In this document: positions 1-8,060 of the stretch, piece after piece | Layout of the letters: the number at the start of each line of letters is the position of its first letter | Position numbering within the stretch: position 1 is the first letter of the stretch | NCBI GenBank assembly: GCA_002440085.1 | Contig: DJRM01000099.1 | Coordinates: 1-30,604, forward strand | Source: Bacteroidales bacterium UBA6360 | GTDB taxonomy: Bacteria; Bacteroidota; Bacteroidia; Bacteroidales; UBA932 | DNA: 30,604 nt | Reading direction: 5' to 3' | Notes under the pieces: model-generated | The model's input: the letters and a program-made list of their open reading frames with translations, nothing else | Databases searched by the model: none | Told to the model about the DNA's origin: nothing | Program-made: the position numbers and the translations under genes

Positions 1-749
1 CCGTCATTCACATAATCCTCCGCATAATCATCATGCGCCTCATTGGTAATCACCGACATTCCGAACACCGGAATTGAACTGTGCCTTGCCACAATCACCT
101 CAGGAATCGTCGACATGCCCACGGCGTCGCCTCCGATGAGCCTGAAATACTTGTACTCCGCCGGCGTCTCGTAAGACGGTCCCGTGCCTCCGACATATAC
201 CCCTTTCTTGAGGGAAATATGGAGCTCCGACGCGATAATCTCAGCCTTCTTGATGAGCTCAAGGTCGTATGGCCTCGTCATGTCCGGAAATCTCGGACCG
301 AAGTCTTCGAGGTTCTTTCCTATGAGCGGGTTCGGAAGAAGGTTTATGTGGTCCCGGATGATCATGAGGTCGCCGACCTTGAAGCCGTAGTTCACTCCGC
401 CGGCTGCATTGGAGACAAAAAGACACTGTATTCCAAGCACTTTCATCACCCGGATAGGGAGAGTGACGAGTTCCATTGGATAACCCTCATAGTAGTGGAA
501 GCGTCCCTGCATCGCCACGACGAACTTTCCTCCGAGTTCCCCCGCGATGAAATTTCCCTTGTGTCCCACGGCGGTTGAGACCGGAAAGCCAGGAATTTCC
601 CTGTATGGAATAACAATCTGATTCTCAATCTTGTCAGCAAGTTTCCCAAGTCCGCTGCCGAGCACTATTCCCACGACCGGCTTTCGCCCGCCGAGCCTTG
701 CGCCGATGTACTCGGCAGCACCATTGATTCTTTCTATTCTTTCATCCAT
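1..749 (-). CDS. Purine nucleoside phosphorylase (PNP/MTAP family), C-terminus cut by window edge
   Basis: Catalyses phosphate-dependent cleavage of purine nucleosides to free base and (deoxy)ribose-1-phosphate in the cytoplasm. I read it on the minus strand from ATG at 749; about 249 codons are present before the window edge, against a usual length near 270, so only a short C-terminal piece is missing. Family motifs are clear: the phosphate loop VLGSGLG near residue 30, RFHYYEGYP, SNAAGGVN, GPSYETPAEY and GGDAVGMSTIPEV, followed by VITNEAHDDY in the base-binding region. It lies 54 bases downstream of the deaminase gene on the same strand, so the two are probably co-transcribed and act in sequence. 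The exact base preference (inosine/guanosine or methylthioinosine) cannot be fixed from sequence. Confidence 0.93.
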   Translation of the reverse strand, partial: MDERIERINGAAEYIGARLGGRKPVVGIVLGSGLGKLADKIENQIVIPYREIPGFPVSTAVGHKGNFIAGELGGKFVVAMQGRFHYYEGYPMELVTLPIRVMKVLGIQCLFVSNAAGGVNYGFKVGDLMIIRDHINLLPNPLIGKNLEDFGPRFPDMTRPYDLELIKKAEIIASELHISLKKGVYVGGTGPSYETPAEYKYFRLIGGDAVGMSTIPEVIVARHSSIPVFGMSVITNEAHDDYAEDYVND

Positions 750-803
750 AATGATAAGCTGTGTTATGTGGTTATTACTCACCCGGAGACATTTCCGGCG
801 TGC

Positions 804-2078
804 CTATTTTCTTAACTTTATCTGTGACAGTACCTTCCCCGCCCCCTCAAGAATTTCCCGCTCTCCATCGACTTTTCTGCCCCTCATCACGAAGCGTCCG
901 TTGCAGATGAGCGAGTCGATGCAGTCGCTGTGCGCAGAATAGACATAGTTCGCTAGGAACGTACCCGGAGAGAGGAAGTTGTAGTTGTCAGTATCGACAA
1001 TCTGGATGTCGGCGATTCTGCCTTCCTGCAAAAGTCCGGTGTTGAGACCAAGGGCATTGGCGCCGTTCACGGTAGCCATCTCAACAATCTCGTTCAGCGG
1101 ACAGACGGACGGATCTCCTCTCCAGCCTTTCTGCATCATCGCGGACGTTTTCATGGCTTCAAGGATGTCGAGGTTGTTGGATGACGCGCATCCGTCTGTG
1201 CCGATGCAGACCTTGCAGCCTGCCTCGATAAGCTCCTTGTACAGAAAATGATAGCCGGAACTGAGCTTCAGGTTCGAGTTTATGTTATGCACGCATGTGA
1301 CATGATGCTTTCCAAGCAGCTCCACGTCGTTGTCGCTCAGCCAGAGGGTGTGCGCGGCGATGAGGTTCGGGCCGAGTACCCCGATCCTGTCAAGATATTC
1401 CACTGGCGTGAGCCCTCCGTGTGCCTCCTTGCAGTCCTCCACTTCCTTGCGTGTTTCGGAGAGGTGTATGTGCAGCGGGAGCCCGTGCGCCCTTGCAAAT
1501 TCGGCAGCCCACACCATCATCGGCTCGCTCACCGAATACGGGGCATGAAACGCCATCGAGAACCTGAGATTCTTGTCGCCCCATTGCTTCGATGCCTCAT
1601 ACATCTTCCAGCAGCGTATCTTTTCGATTTCGTTCTCGGCGTCAGTCATCTTGTTTATGACTACGTATGACGAAACGGGGCGTATTCCCATCTCCACCGC
1701 GGCCTTGTGTCCTATTAGCGGGAACCAGTAGTGGTCGTTGAACGTCGTTGTCCCGGTCTTTATCATTTCGAGGCATGCCACCTTTGTGCCCCAGTAGACA
1801 AATTCCTCGTCGAGGTTCGCCTCAATCTCCCAGACTTTCGCGAGCCAGTCGTGAAATGCCATGTCCTCGCCGACTCCGCGCAGCAGCGACATCGCGGCAT
1901 GCGTGTGCATATTGATGAATCCCGGCATAGCGGCCTTTCCCGTGCAGTCCACGATTTCCTTCGCCTCCGGCTGTGCCTCAGTGCCGGTCCCTGCAATCTT
2001 TGATATTATGTCTCCGTCGATGTATATGTCCGAACGGACGTCGCCGACGGCGATATTTTTCAGAACAATGTCGTGCAT
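804..2078 (-). CDS. Amidohydrolase, 5'-methylthioadenosine / S-adenosylhomocysteine deaminase family
   Basis: A 424-residue cytoplasmic metal-dependent deaminase of the TrzN/AtzA/MtaD amidohydrolase group. The metal site can be read as FINMHTH (His58, His60), HIHLSET near residue 205, an AAHTLWL histidine, and the late Asp in CIGTDG. The middle segment with VHNINSNLKLSSG and the SSNNLDILEAMK stretch are typical of the MTA/SAH deaminase branch. It is full length, with an N-terminal composite beta domain and a C-terminal IADIQIVD segment. The downstream purine nucleoside phosphorylase suggests a route from methylthioadenosine or adenosylhomocysteine to the inosine form and then to hypoxanthine plus sugar phosphate. 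Substrate choice is an inference from family and neighbour; another aminohydrolase substrate such as guanine is less likely. Confidence 0.9.
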   Translation of the reverse strand: MHDIVLKNIAVGDVRSDIYIDGDIISKIAGTGTEAQPEAKEIVDCTGKAAMPGFINMHTHAAMSLLRGVGEDMAFHDWLAKVWEIEANLDEEFVYWGTKVACLEMIKTGTTTFNDHYWFPLIGHKAAVEMGIRPVSSYVVINKMTDAENEIEKIRCWKMYEASKQWGDKNLRFSMAFHAPYSVSEPMMVWAAEFARAHGLPLHIHLSETRKEVEDCKEAHGGLTPVEYLDRIGVLGPNLIAAHTLWLSDNDVELLGKHHVTCVHNINSNLKLSSGYHFLYKELIEAGCKVCIGTDGCASSNNLDILEAMKTSAMMQKGWRGDPSVCPLNEIVEMATVNGANALGLNTGLLQEGRIADIQIVDTDNYNFLSPGTFLANYVYSAHSDCIDSLICNGRFVMRGRKVDGEREILEGAGKVLSQIKLRK

Positions 2079-2127
2079 ATCGTATTCAAACTCAAGTCTC
2101 GCGGTGGTTCTAACCCATTGCGAATAT

Positions 2128-2157
2128 TAAACTTATCTTATTTGTCAAACTCTCAAG
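2128..2157 (-). promoter_or_regulatory. Candidate promoter for the deaminase-PNP pair
   Basis: On the minus strand a TTG at 2154-2156 lies 18 bases before TAAGTTTA (2128-2135), which matches seven of eight positions of the Bacteroidota -7 box TAnnTTTG. A start near 2122 would give a leader of about 44 bases. The match is imperfect, so this is a weak call. Confidence 0.35.
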
Positions 2158-2198
2158 TCCCACGCACTTTTTTCTGTCCACGTTACCCCTCTCCTAAA

Positions 2199-2274
2199 TC
2201 CTCTCCCTCGGGGAGAGGACTTACCCTCACCATAAAGGCTCAAAAGTGGTGTTTCGCACTTTGCGAAACTTGAG
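2199..2274. repeat. Two stem-loops in the divergent intergenic region
   Basis: A 9-bp perfect inverted repeat (2199-2207 with 2211-2219, TCCTCTCCC over a 3-base loop) is followed by a second hairpin, GTTTCGCA-CTT-TGCGAAAC (2251-2269). The second is flanked by a further complementary pair, CTCAA (2239-2243) and TTGAG (2270-2274). Both lie upstream of two divergent genes, where a terminator is not needed. The first resembles pyrimidine/purine palindromes that recur in many genomes. No gene is visible in 2079-2359. Confidence 0.5.
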
Positions 2275-2302
2275 TCTAATTTTGTCAAAGGTAGGAATTT
2301 TC

Positions 2303-2333
2303 TTTGAGATTTGCCATATTCTTCATATATTTG
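2303..2333 (+). promoter_or_regulatory. Promoter of the zapA operon
   Basis: TTTG at 2303-2306 is followed after 19 bases by TATATTTG at 2326-2333. Both boxes and the spacing match the Bacteroidota primary sigma factor consensus (TTTG, 19-21 bases, TAnnTTTG). Transcription should begin near 2338-2340, about 20 bases before the ATG at 2360. This rules out the longer reading frame that opens at 2246. Confidence 0.8.
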
Positions 2334-2359
2334 CAGTGTGGGTAAAACAAAGTGACGTT

Positions 2360-2632
2360 ATGCTTGACAACATCAGACAGCAGTTCATAAGGCTGATTTC
2401 CGCATACGAGCGGGAAAGGTCGGAACGCATCCGTCTGGAAGAGGAAAACGGCAGGCTGTCGTCGCAGTGTGAGGCCTACGGGAAACAGATTGCTGAGTTA
2501 GAAAAGAAAATTGATAGTCTGAATCTCACGGCTGCATTCGTGGGGACGCAAGCGGACAATTCAGAGTCTAAAAGAAAGATAGAGAGTCTCATCCGGGAAA
2601 TTGACCGGTGCATAAGGTTGATGGAGGGCTGA
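2360..2632 (+). CDS. Small coiled-coil protein, probable cell-division partner encoded upstream of zapA
   Basis: A 90-residue protein with no signal or membrane segment. Residues 15-55 form a heptad-rich coiled coil (ERERSERIRLEEENGRL and onward). The C-terminal tail, with SKRKIESLIREIDRCI, resembles the tail of the short proteins that usually sit just upstream of zapA in Bacteroidales. I chose ATG 2360 rather than 2246 because the matched promoter lies at 2303-2333 and the extra N-terminal residues look like translated noncoding sequence. It ends five bases before zapA, so the two are translationally close. A role with ZapA in Z-ring organisation, analogous to ZapB, is inferred only from position and coiled-coil form. 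Confidence 0.85.
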   Translation: MLDNIRQQFIRLISAYERERSERIRLEEENGRLSSQCEAYGKQIAELEKKIDSLNLTAAFVGTQADNSESKRKIESLIREIDRCIRLMEG

Positions 2633-2637
2633 CGGGT

Positions 2638-2934
2638 ATGGAAATGATGAGGAAGATAAACGTGACCATTCTCGGACGGCAGTTCAACCTTCAGGCAAGT
2701 TCGGACAGGCAGGAACGAGCCATACGTGTCGCGGCAAATACGTTGAACAAAATGGCCGAGCAGTATTCCGCCAAGTTCCAGAACAGCGATGACGTGGAGA
2801 TTCTCATATTCGTGGCGCTGAACATCTGTCTGAAGAAACTGAATGTAGAGGAGGAGATGAAGAACCTCCAGGCCGAGGCGGATACGTTGGAGAGGGAGAT
2901 TGCAGGCTATCTTGAAAACATTGATGGAAAATAA
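2638..2934 (+). CDS. zapA: Cell division protein ZapA
   Basis: A 98-residue cytoplasmic protein that in other bacteria binds and cross-links FtsZ filaments at midcell. The N-terminal globular part has the ZapA pattern: INVTILGRQFNLQ, then a run with RVAANTLNKMAEQY, then EILIFVALNICLKKL. A C-terminal coiled coil of about 35 residues follows. The start at 2638 (MEMMRKINV) is five bases after the preceding stop; an in-frame ATG at 2608 would overlap the upstream gene by 25 bases and add non-family residues. It shares the 2303 promoter with the small coiled-coil gene and is followed at once by the structured RNA. Confidence 0.92.
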   Translation: MEMMRKINVTILGRQFNLQASSDRQERAIRVAANTLNKMAEQYSAKFQNSDDVEILIFVALNICLKKLNVEEEMKNLQAEADTLEREIAGYLENIDGK

Positions 2935-3120
2935 TCCGTTAGTTACTTACTTGCTGAATTCAACACTGATTAAGTAACAGAGTAAGCTCGGGGAGGGGAA
3001 GACGGACCTATGTGACCCTGCGGGGGATTCCGGTTTTGCCGGGACGGAGGATTTCTGAACCTTACGGAACTCAAATCTTATTTTATAAGGTTTTCTGTCA
3101 ATTTGACTAACGGATTTTTT
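2935..3120 (+). ncRNA. ssrS: Structured RNA, probable 6S RNA
   Basis: Directly after the zapA stop, 2935-2945 pairs with 3104-3114 as an 11-bp closing stem (TCCGTTAGT with ACTAACGGA plus two more pairs, one a G-U), followed by six T. The enclosed roughly 160 bases fold into an elongated form, with GTAAG (2982-2986) opposite CTTAC (3061-3065) and a CCGG/CCGG end hairpin near 3030-3043. Length near 180 and the position next to zapA are typical of 6S RNA, which mimics an open promoter and sequesters housekeeping RNA polymerase. A second inverted repeat, GTTACTTA (2942-2949) with TAAGTAAC (2971-2978), would compete with the closing stem. Identity as 6S is an inference from size, shape and synteny; the closing stem is seen directly. 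Confidence 0.62.
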
Positions 3121-3127
3121 ATGGCTC

Positions 3128-3163
3128 AACGGTCGTTTCCGCTTTGGAGACGGCCGTTTTTTT
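3128..3163 (+). terminator. Intrinsic terminator after zapA / 6S RNA
   Basis: 3129-3140 pairs with 3146-3157 over a five-base loop, giving 12 bp with two G-U pairs, and runs into seven T (3157-3163). It separates the zapA-RNA unit from rny, whose ATG lies 24 bases further on. Confidence 0.85.
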
Positions 3164-3187
3164 GTTGAAACACTAATTTATACAAAT

Positions 3188-4729
3188 ATGGAAATAGTTT
3201 TTTACATACTGTCCGCTCTTTTGGGCGCAGCCGTCGCACTCTGCGTGTGGATTGCGGTGAGACGTTCCGTGCTCAAGGGACGCAAGGAGGAAATCCTTGA
3301 AAAGGCGGAGCTTGAGGCGGAAAACATAAAGCAGGAAAAGATATTCCAGGCGAAGGAAAAGTTCCTCCAGCTCAAGAACGAACATGAGAAGACGGTCAAT
3401 GAGCGCAATGCTGCGATTAAAGAGACAGAGAGTCGTCTGAAACAGAAGGAAAACACTCTGAATCAGCAGACTGCCGAACTTCAGCGCAAGCAGCGCGAGG
3501 CCGATTCCATCCGAGAGAACCTCAAGGCGCAGGTGGAGATTGCCAACCGGAAGGCCGCCGAATATGACAGGCTCAAGGAGGAGGCGAACCACCAGATTGA
3601 AAGCATTGCCGGAATGTCCGCGACGGAGGCCAAGAACATACTCATGGAAAACATGAAGGCAGAGGCGAGGACAGAGGCGCAGTCGTACATAAACGACGTG
3701 ATCGACGATGCACGCCTGAACGCTACAAAGGAGGCCAAGAGGATAGTAATCAATACAATACAAAGGACGGCGTCTGAAACTGCGATTGAGAATGCAGTGA
3801 CCGTCTTCAACATCGAGAGCGATGAGATAAAGGGACGCATAATCGGACGTGAGGGACGCAACATCCGTGCGCTTGAGGCTGCGACCGGAGTCGAGATTGT
3901 CGTTGACGACACGCCTGACGCCATTCTTCTTTCCGCCTTTGACCCTGTCCGCAGGGAAGTGGCGCGTCTTGCGCTTCACCAGCTTGTAGTGGACGGACGT
4001 ATCCATCCGGCGCGTATTGAGGAAGTTGTTGCCAAGGTGCAGAAACAGCTTGAGGAAGAGATACTTGAGATAGGCAAGCGCACCTGCATCGATCTCGGAA
4101 TCCACGGCATCCACATCGAACTCATAAAGCTTGTCGGGCGGATGAAATACCGTTCATCTTATGGCCAGAACCTTCTCCAGCACGCCCGTGAGGTCGCTAA
4201 CATCGCGGCTACGATGGCTTCCGAGCTCGGGCTTAACGCGAAGGCCGCCAAGAGAGCCGGCTTGCTTCATGACATAGGAAAGGTTTCCGATGAGGATCCG
4301 GAGCTTCCGCATGCGCTTCTCGGTATGAAGCTCGCCGAGCAGTATAAAGAGAAGCCGGAAATCTGCAATGCCATCGGTGCCCACCACGAGGAGATCGAAA
4401 TGACTTCAATCCTGTCTCCGATTATCCAGGTTGCCGACGCCATTTCCGGTGCACGTCCTGGAGCCCGCCGTGAGGTCATCGAGTCATACATCAAGAGACT
4501 CAAGGACTTGGAGAATATCGGGCAGTCTTATCCGGGCGTTGTCAAGGCATACGCTATTCAGGCCGGACGTGAACTGCGTGTGATTGTCGGGGCAGAGCAG
4601 GTGACTGACGCTCAGGCCGAGACGCTTTCGGCTGACATCGCGAAGAAGATTCAGGACGAGATGACTTATCCAGGTCAGGTGAAGATTACTGTGATTCGGG
4701 AAACTCGTTCTGTCGCCTTTGCAAAATAG
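3188..4729 (+). CDS. rny: Ribonuclease Y
   Basis: A 513-residue membrane-anchored endoribonuclease that starts mRNA decay. Residues 1-25 form one N-terminal membrane helix. Residues about 28-190 are a long charged coiled coil. A KH RNA-binding domain begins near residue 210 with IIGREGRNIRALEAATGVE, and the HD phosphohydrolase domain covers about 325-420, with LLHDIGKV holding the catalytic His-Asp pair. Length and domain order match the family exactly. It stands alone after the terminator at 3128-3163; its own promoter must lie close to the start. The stop codon lies at the edge of dispersed element copy A, and an intrinsic terminator follows at 4911-4944. Confidence 0.97.
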   Translation: MEIVFYILSALLGAAVALCVWIAVRRSVLKGRKEEILEKAELEAENIKQEKIFQAKEKFLQLKNEHEKTVNERNAAIKETESRLKQKENTLNQQTAELQRKQREADSIRENLKAQVEIANRKAAEYDRLKEEANHQIESIAGMSATEAKNILMENMKAEARTEAQSYINDVIDDARLNATKEAKRIVINTIQRTASETAIENAVTVFNIESDEIKGRIIGREGRNIRALEAATGVEIVVDDTPDAILLSAFDPVRREVARLALHQLVVDGRIHPARIEEVVAKVQKQLEEEILEIGKRTCIDLGIHGIHIELIKLVGRMKYRSSYGQNLLQHAREVANIAATMASELGLNAKAAKRAGLLHDIGKVSDEDPELPHALLGMKLAEQYKEKPEICNAIGAHHEEIEMTSILSPIIQVADAISGARPGARREVIESYIKRLKDLENIGQSYPGVVKAYAIQAGRELRVIVGAEQVTDAQAETLSADIAKKIQDEMTYPGQVKITVIRETRSVAFAK

Positions 4730-4849
4730 GCGGGACGGGACGCCTGAAAGGCGGTCTGCTTCGTTGCATGTGAATTTCAAATCCTCACAACCATCAGGTT
4801 GCTCCGGTGTTGAAATCCCCAGTGCGCCTTGCATCCCATCCTTTTATGC
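4721..4849. repeat. Stop-codon-associated dispersed element, copy A
   Basis: First of three related elements. The core has CAACC-ATCA-GGTTG (4788-4801) inside CAAATC / GGTGTTG, and shares TGCGCCTTGCA (4823-4833) and the CGTTGCA-type block (4762-4768) with the other copies. Terminal arms 4733-4743 and 4831-4841 pair at 9 of 11 positions, and the two exceptions are C-A on this strand, which are G-U on the other. In a second register, 4840-4849 is the inverted complement of 8 of 10 bases covering the last codons and stop of rny (4721-4730). This is the most diverged copy. Confidence 0.65.
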
Positions 4850-4910
4850 ATCCCCTTTCACTCAGATGATTTTCTGAGATGATTTCTTGAAGATTTTAAA
4901 TTCAATACTT

Positions 4911-4944
4911 GGTTGGTCAGGTTTCCTTGACCAACCTTTTTTTT
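4911..4944 (+). terminator. Intrinsic terminator downstream of rny
   Basis: GGTTGGTCA (4911-4919) pairs with TGACCAACC (4928-4936), extended by two more pairs past a one-base bulge, and is followed by eight T (4937-4944). Confidence 0.9.
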
Positions 4945-5008
4945 GTTGTAATTTACTGTGATAGAGGTCGTTTGTCCGGCAGTCCAGAAGTGGTCCAAAG
5001 CAGGATGC

Positions 5009-5911
5009 CTACAAAATTATAAGTCCGGAGGGAGAGGTGCGGGGCAGAGGACGGAGGGCGGTCTTGCGGGATTGGCTGTCTGCCGTGGAGAGTTCGTCAA
5101 GGACGGCACGGGTGGCTTCGAAGGCGAGACGCGGAGTGTTGTTGTTCTCGCTGAGGTGACAGAGGAAGAGGTTGCGGAGACCCGGATGCCAGAAACGGCG
5201 GATGGCCGAGGCACACTCGTCGTTGGAAAGATGGCCGTGACCGTTCATTATGCGCATCTTGAGCTCGTGCGGGTAGGGACCGGACATGAGCATATCCACG
5301 TCGTAGTTGGACTCGAAGACCACCGTCTCGGACTCGCGGGCAAAGGCCACCGCCTCGTCGGTCACGCGGCCGGCATCGGTCATGATGAAGAACCTATGGC
5401 AATCTAAGTCCGCAGCTGCAGACCCTTCCACCGACTGTCCGGACTCCACTGTCCCAGCTGACTGCTCCGCGAGCGGAATCCTCAACGCATAACCGACTGT
5501 CTGTGTGGCATCATGAGGGACGATGAAATAGCGCACGGAAAAGCCGCAGACATCGTTCCATTCATCTGGAAGCAGGCTGAGGACAGTCGCGCCGAGATTC
5601 GCCAACTTAAGCGTATGATGGAGAAGGGCGTCGGCCAGAACGTCGGAGGTCCACACGGGTTTGCTCAGCTTCTTGCAGTAGGACGCGAGACTGCGGACAT
5701 GGTCCATGTGGTCGTGAGTGACGAGTACCGCCCCGAAGTCGTCCGTCGAAAGGCCGTGGTCGGAAAGAATGGATTTCAGCCGCTTCAGGCTCACGCCGGC
5801 GTCAATCAGAATGCCTCCGAGACAGCGCTCTCCGTTAAAACGCCCGAGAAAATAGCAGTTGCCACTGCTGCCGCTTGAAAGGCTCAGGAATTTCGCTCTA
5901 ATATCACTCAT
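5009..5911 (-). CDS. Metallo-beta-lactamase-fold hydrolase (YycJ/WalJ-like)
   Basis: A 300-residue cytoplasmic protein of the MBL superfamily. The signature THDHMDH lies at residues 65-71 (His66, His68, Asp70, His71), after the N-terminal SLSSGSSGNCY strand-loop that marks the YycJ/WalJ branch. Further ligands can be placed at the His of VPHDA, the Asp of MTDAG and the His of CHLSENN. Members of this branch are thought to be nucleases acting on DNA or RNA, but the substrate here is unknown. A low-complexity insertion around residues 150-165 (SAGTVESGQSVEG) is not typical of the core. It starts 48 bases after the TPR gene on the same strand and is probably co-transcribed with it. Confidence 0.88.
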   Translation of the reverse strand: MSDIRAKFLSLSSGSSGNCYFLGRFNGERCLGGILIDAGVSLKRLKSILSDHGLSTDDFGAVLVTHDHMDHVRSLASYCKKLSKPVWTSDVLADALLHHTLKLANLGATVLSLLPDEWNDVCGFSVRYFIVPHDATQTVGYALRIPLAEQSAGTVESGQSVEGSAAADLDCHRFFIMTDAGRVTDEAVAFARESETVVFESNYDVDMLMSGPYPHELKMRIMNGHGHLSNDECASAIRRFWHPGLRNLFLCHLSENNNTPRLAFEATRAVLDELSTADSQSRKTALRPLPRTSPSGLIIL

Positions 5912-5959
5912 TGTCTTCCCCTCGCTTCATATAGTCCGAATGCCCGAGTGTCTTTCACC

Positions 5960-7981
5960 CTAATTCTTCTCATCCTCACAGAATTTTTTTATAACCCCGT
6001 AGGCATCCCCCACCCCGAGTTCGCCGGCGCGTGAAAGATCGATGCAGCCCTTCTCCTTGTCCTTCAGATAAATCTGGACAAGCCCGCGGTTGAAGTAGGC
6101 ATCGCCGAGATAAGGGAAGGCGGCTATGGCCTTCGTGTAGTTCTCGATTGCCTTCACAAAATCCGAGGACAGGCAGTAGAGGTTTGCCAGATTATATAAT
6201 ATATAAGGTATATTTCCTGCTATGGAATCGGCCTCAAGCAGGTCATCGATGGCCTCGGAATAGTCGTAATGTCGCGTCACCTGATCCTTCACGCGGGCGC
6301 GGGTGTTGCCGGAGTCATCCATCGAGAGCGACTGCACGTTGCTTTCTATGCTGGATATGAATTCTATCATGTCAGCACGGAGCACGCCCCGGTTCATGTA
6401 GTAGAATGCCCTGTAGAGTTTTTCTACATCGGTCTCCGGTGATGCCGCGATGGCGTTGTCATAGTGAGTCTGCGCGAGGTTATACTGTCGGTCTCGGCTG
6501 TCGGCCAAAGCCTTAAGGAACTCTTTCTGAGCCGCCGGAAGAGCGTCGTCGCGAAGCCTCGTGAAGTCCCCGGAACATTTCACGGTTCCGGTGTTGTCGA
6601 TAGTCACTGCAACAGGAAGGCTGCGCTCGAAGCGCATGAGAAGCGGATTCTCATATACATGAGAAGTCATGTAATTGCTGCCGTCAGCGACATCCGTCGG
6701 CACGAAACGGAACATCGGCCGCAGCTTGATGTCGACGTCGCGGTGCTGAAGCATCTCGTCATTGAAGTCCTTCTTCGCGAAGTCCGCGTCAAAGGCGAGC
6801 AGCGAGCTGTATTTTTTTGTGGTGTCGGCGAGCGAGCCCTCGTCGGTGACGTTCTTCGCCCGGTATTCCGCGACCTTGCGCTGCGCCGTCTGATAGTCGG
6901 CCTTCGACTCCTTCTGCATTCCGAGCAGGTTCTTGACGTAGGAGCGGTTCATATATGCCTTCGCGAAGTCCGGATAGAGCTCAATAGCCCTGTCGTAGTC
7001 CTCAAGGGCATCGCGGTACATCCCGAGTTCAATGAGCACGGAAGCCCTGTTGAAATGCGCGAGAACATTGTCAGGATTGATGTTCAGCACCCTGTCAAGG
7101 TCGGAAAGGGCACCCTCGTAGTCGCCAAGCTGCGCCATAATCAGTCCTCTGTTGTAGAGGGTCAGCGCATTGCCGGGCTCGTCCCGGAGCACGCGGTTGA
7201 GATCCGACATGGCCTCACGATACTTCTGCTGTTCGTAGTACATCAGAGCACGGTTGAAATAGGCGAAGGTGTTCGACGTGTCTATCGCGATTGCCTTGTC
7301 CATATCCTCAACCGCAAGATCCATCCGGTTCTGTGCCGCGTAGAGCCTCCCCCTGCGGACATAGCCCTCGGCGTCGAAGCGGTCGAGGCGGATTGCCTTA
7401 TTGTAGTCGGTCATGGCCTTGAGGGTGTCGCCGAGGAAGAGGTAGGACGCGCCCCGGTTGAGGTAGGCGGAAGGATCCTTGGGTTCCTTGCGTATGTAGC
7501 GGTCGAAGTCCTTCACCGCACTGTCGAAGCGTTGGGAGAGAAAGTAGGTCACGCCTCGGCTGAAATAGAGTCCAGAGTAGCCGGGACGAAGCTCAAGAGC
7601 CTTGTTTATGTCCCGTAGCGCCGCGTCGTAGTCCCCGGTGCGGCTCTCGGTGATGCCGCGATAGTGATAGCCAGAGGTGAAGACCGGATTGATGCGCACG
7701 GCGGCGTTGAAGTCCTGCTTCGCCCCCCGGAAGTCCCCGAGGTTGTACTTGGCGATGCCGCGGAAGAAGTAGTTCTCGTAGTCCGTGGTGTCAAGCCGTG
7801 CGAGGACATTGAAGTTCTCGATGGCCTGAGAGAACTTGCCTTCGGAAAGCGCGACCCGTCCGCGATACATGAATATGTCCTTGTCGTACTGGGCAAAAGC
7901 CTGAACCGCCGCTCCGTTCATAAGAAGAATGGCGGCAATCACGGAAAGTGTGGAATAAAATGCTTTTCCCAGTTTGCTCAT
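5960..7981 (-). CDS. Secreted or periplasmic tetratricopeptide-repeat protein
   Basis: A 673-residue protein with an N-terminal signal sequence (residues 1-31; hydrophobic LSVIAAILLMNGAAVQAFA, cleavage expected after AFA). About ten consecutive TPR units fill residues 35-375, with the usual 34-residue spacing and phrases such as AYLNRGASYLFLGD and AHFNRASVLIELG. A non-repeat middle section covers about 380-490, and at least two more TPR groups follow at about 495-670. Bacteroidales have many such proteins, thought to scaffold complexes in the periplasm or at the outer membrane; no partner can be named. It is the first gene of the TPR-MBL pair and has a recognisable promoter at 8061-8091. The opposite strand of this GC-rich repeat gene carries long spurious reading frames. 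Confidence 0.9.
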   Translation of the reverse strand: MSKLGKAFYSTLSVIAAILLMNGAAVQAFAQYDKDIFMYRGRVALSEGKFSQAIENFNVLARLDTTDYENYFFRGIAKYNLGDFRGAKQDFNAAVRINPVFTSGYHYRGITESRTGDYDAALRDINKALELRPGYSGLYFSRGVTYFLSQRFDSAVKDFDRYIRKEPKDPSAYLNRGASYLFLGDTLKAMTDYNKAIRLDRFDAEGYVRRGRLYAAQNRMDLAVEDMDKAIAIDTSNTFAYFNRALMYYEQQKYREAMSDLNRVLRDEPGNALTLYNRGLIMAQLGDYEGALSDLDRVLNINPDNVLAHFNRASVLIELGMYRDALEDYDRAIELYPDFAKAYMNRSYVKNLLGMQKESKADYQTAQRKVAEYRAKNVTDEGSLADTTKKYSSLLAFDADFAKKDFNDEMLQHRDVDIKLRPMFRFVPTDVADGSNYMTSHVYENPLLMRFERSLPVAVTIDNTGTVKCSGDFTRLRDDALPAAQKEFLKALADSRDRQYNLAQTHYDNAIAASPETDVEKLYRAFYYMNRGVLRADMIEFISSIESNVQSLSMDDSGNTRARVKDQVTRHYDYSEAIDDLLEADSIAGNIPYILYNLANLYCLSSDFVKAIENYTKAIAAFPYLGDAYFNRGLVQIYLKDKEKGCIDLSRAGELGVGDAYGVIKKFCEDEKN

Positions 7982-8060
7982 CGCGAAAAAATCACTACTT
8001 TTGGCGGCGTTTTGTGCAGTCTGCGGCAGATGCGCCGAAACTCAATGGCACATAAACGTG

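Noticed and set aside
4484..4834. Short reading frames across the three dispersed elements that share a P-Q-P-x-GCEDL-like peptide (also near 14000-14254 and 26450-26635)
   Set aside because: The similarity follows from the shared nucleotide core; the frames differ in start and extent, have no promoter of their own, and the arms vary as paired bases and not as codons.
6464..7618. 384-residue open frame on the plus strand
   Set aside because: It is antisense to the TPR protein, whose regular repeats and signal peptide are clear; GC-rich repeat codons keep the other strand open.
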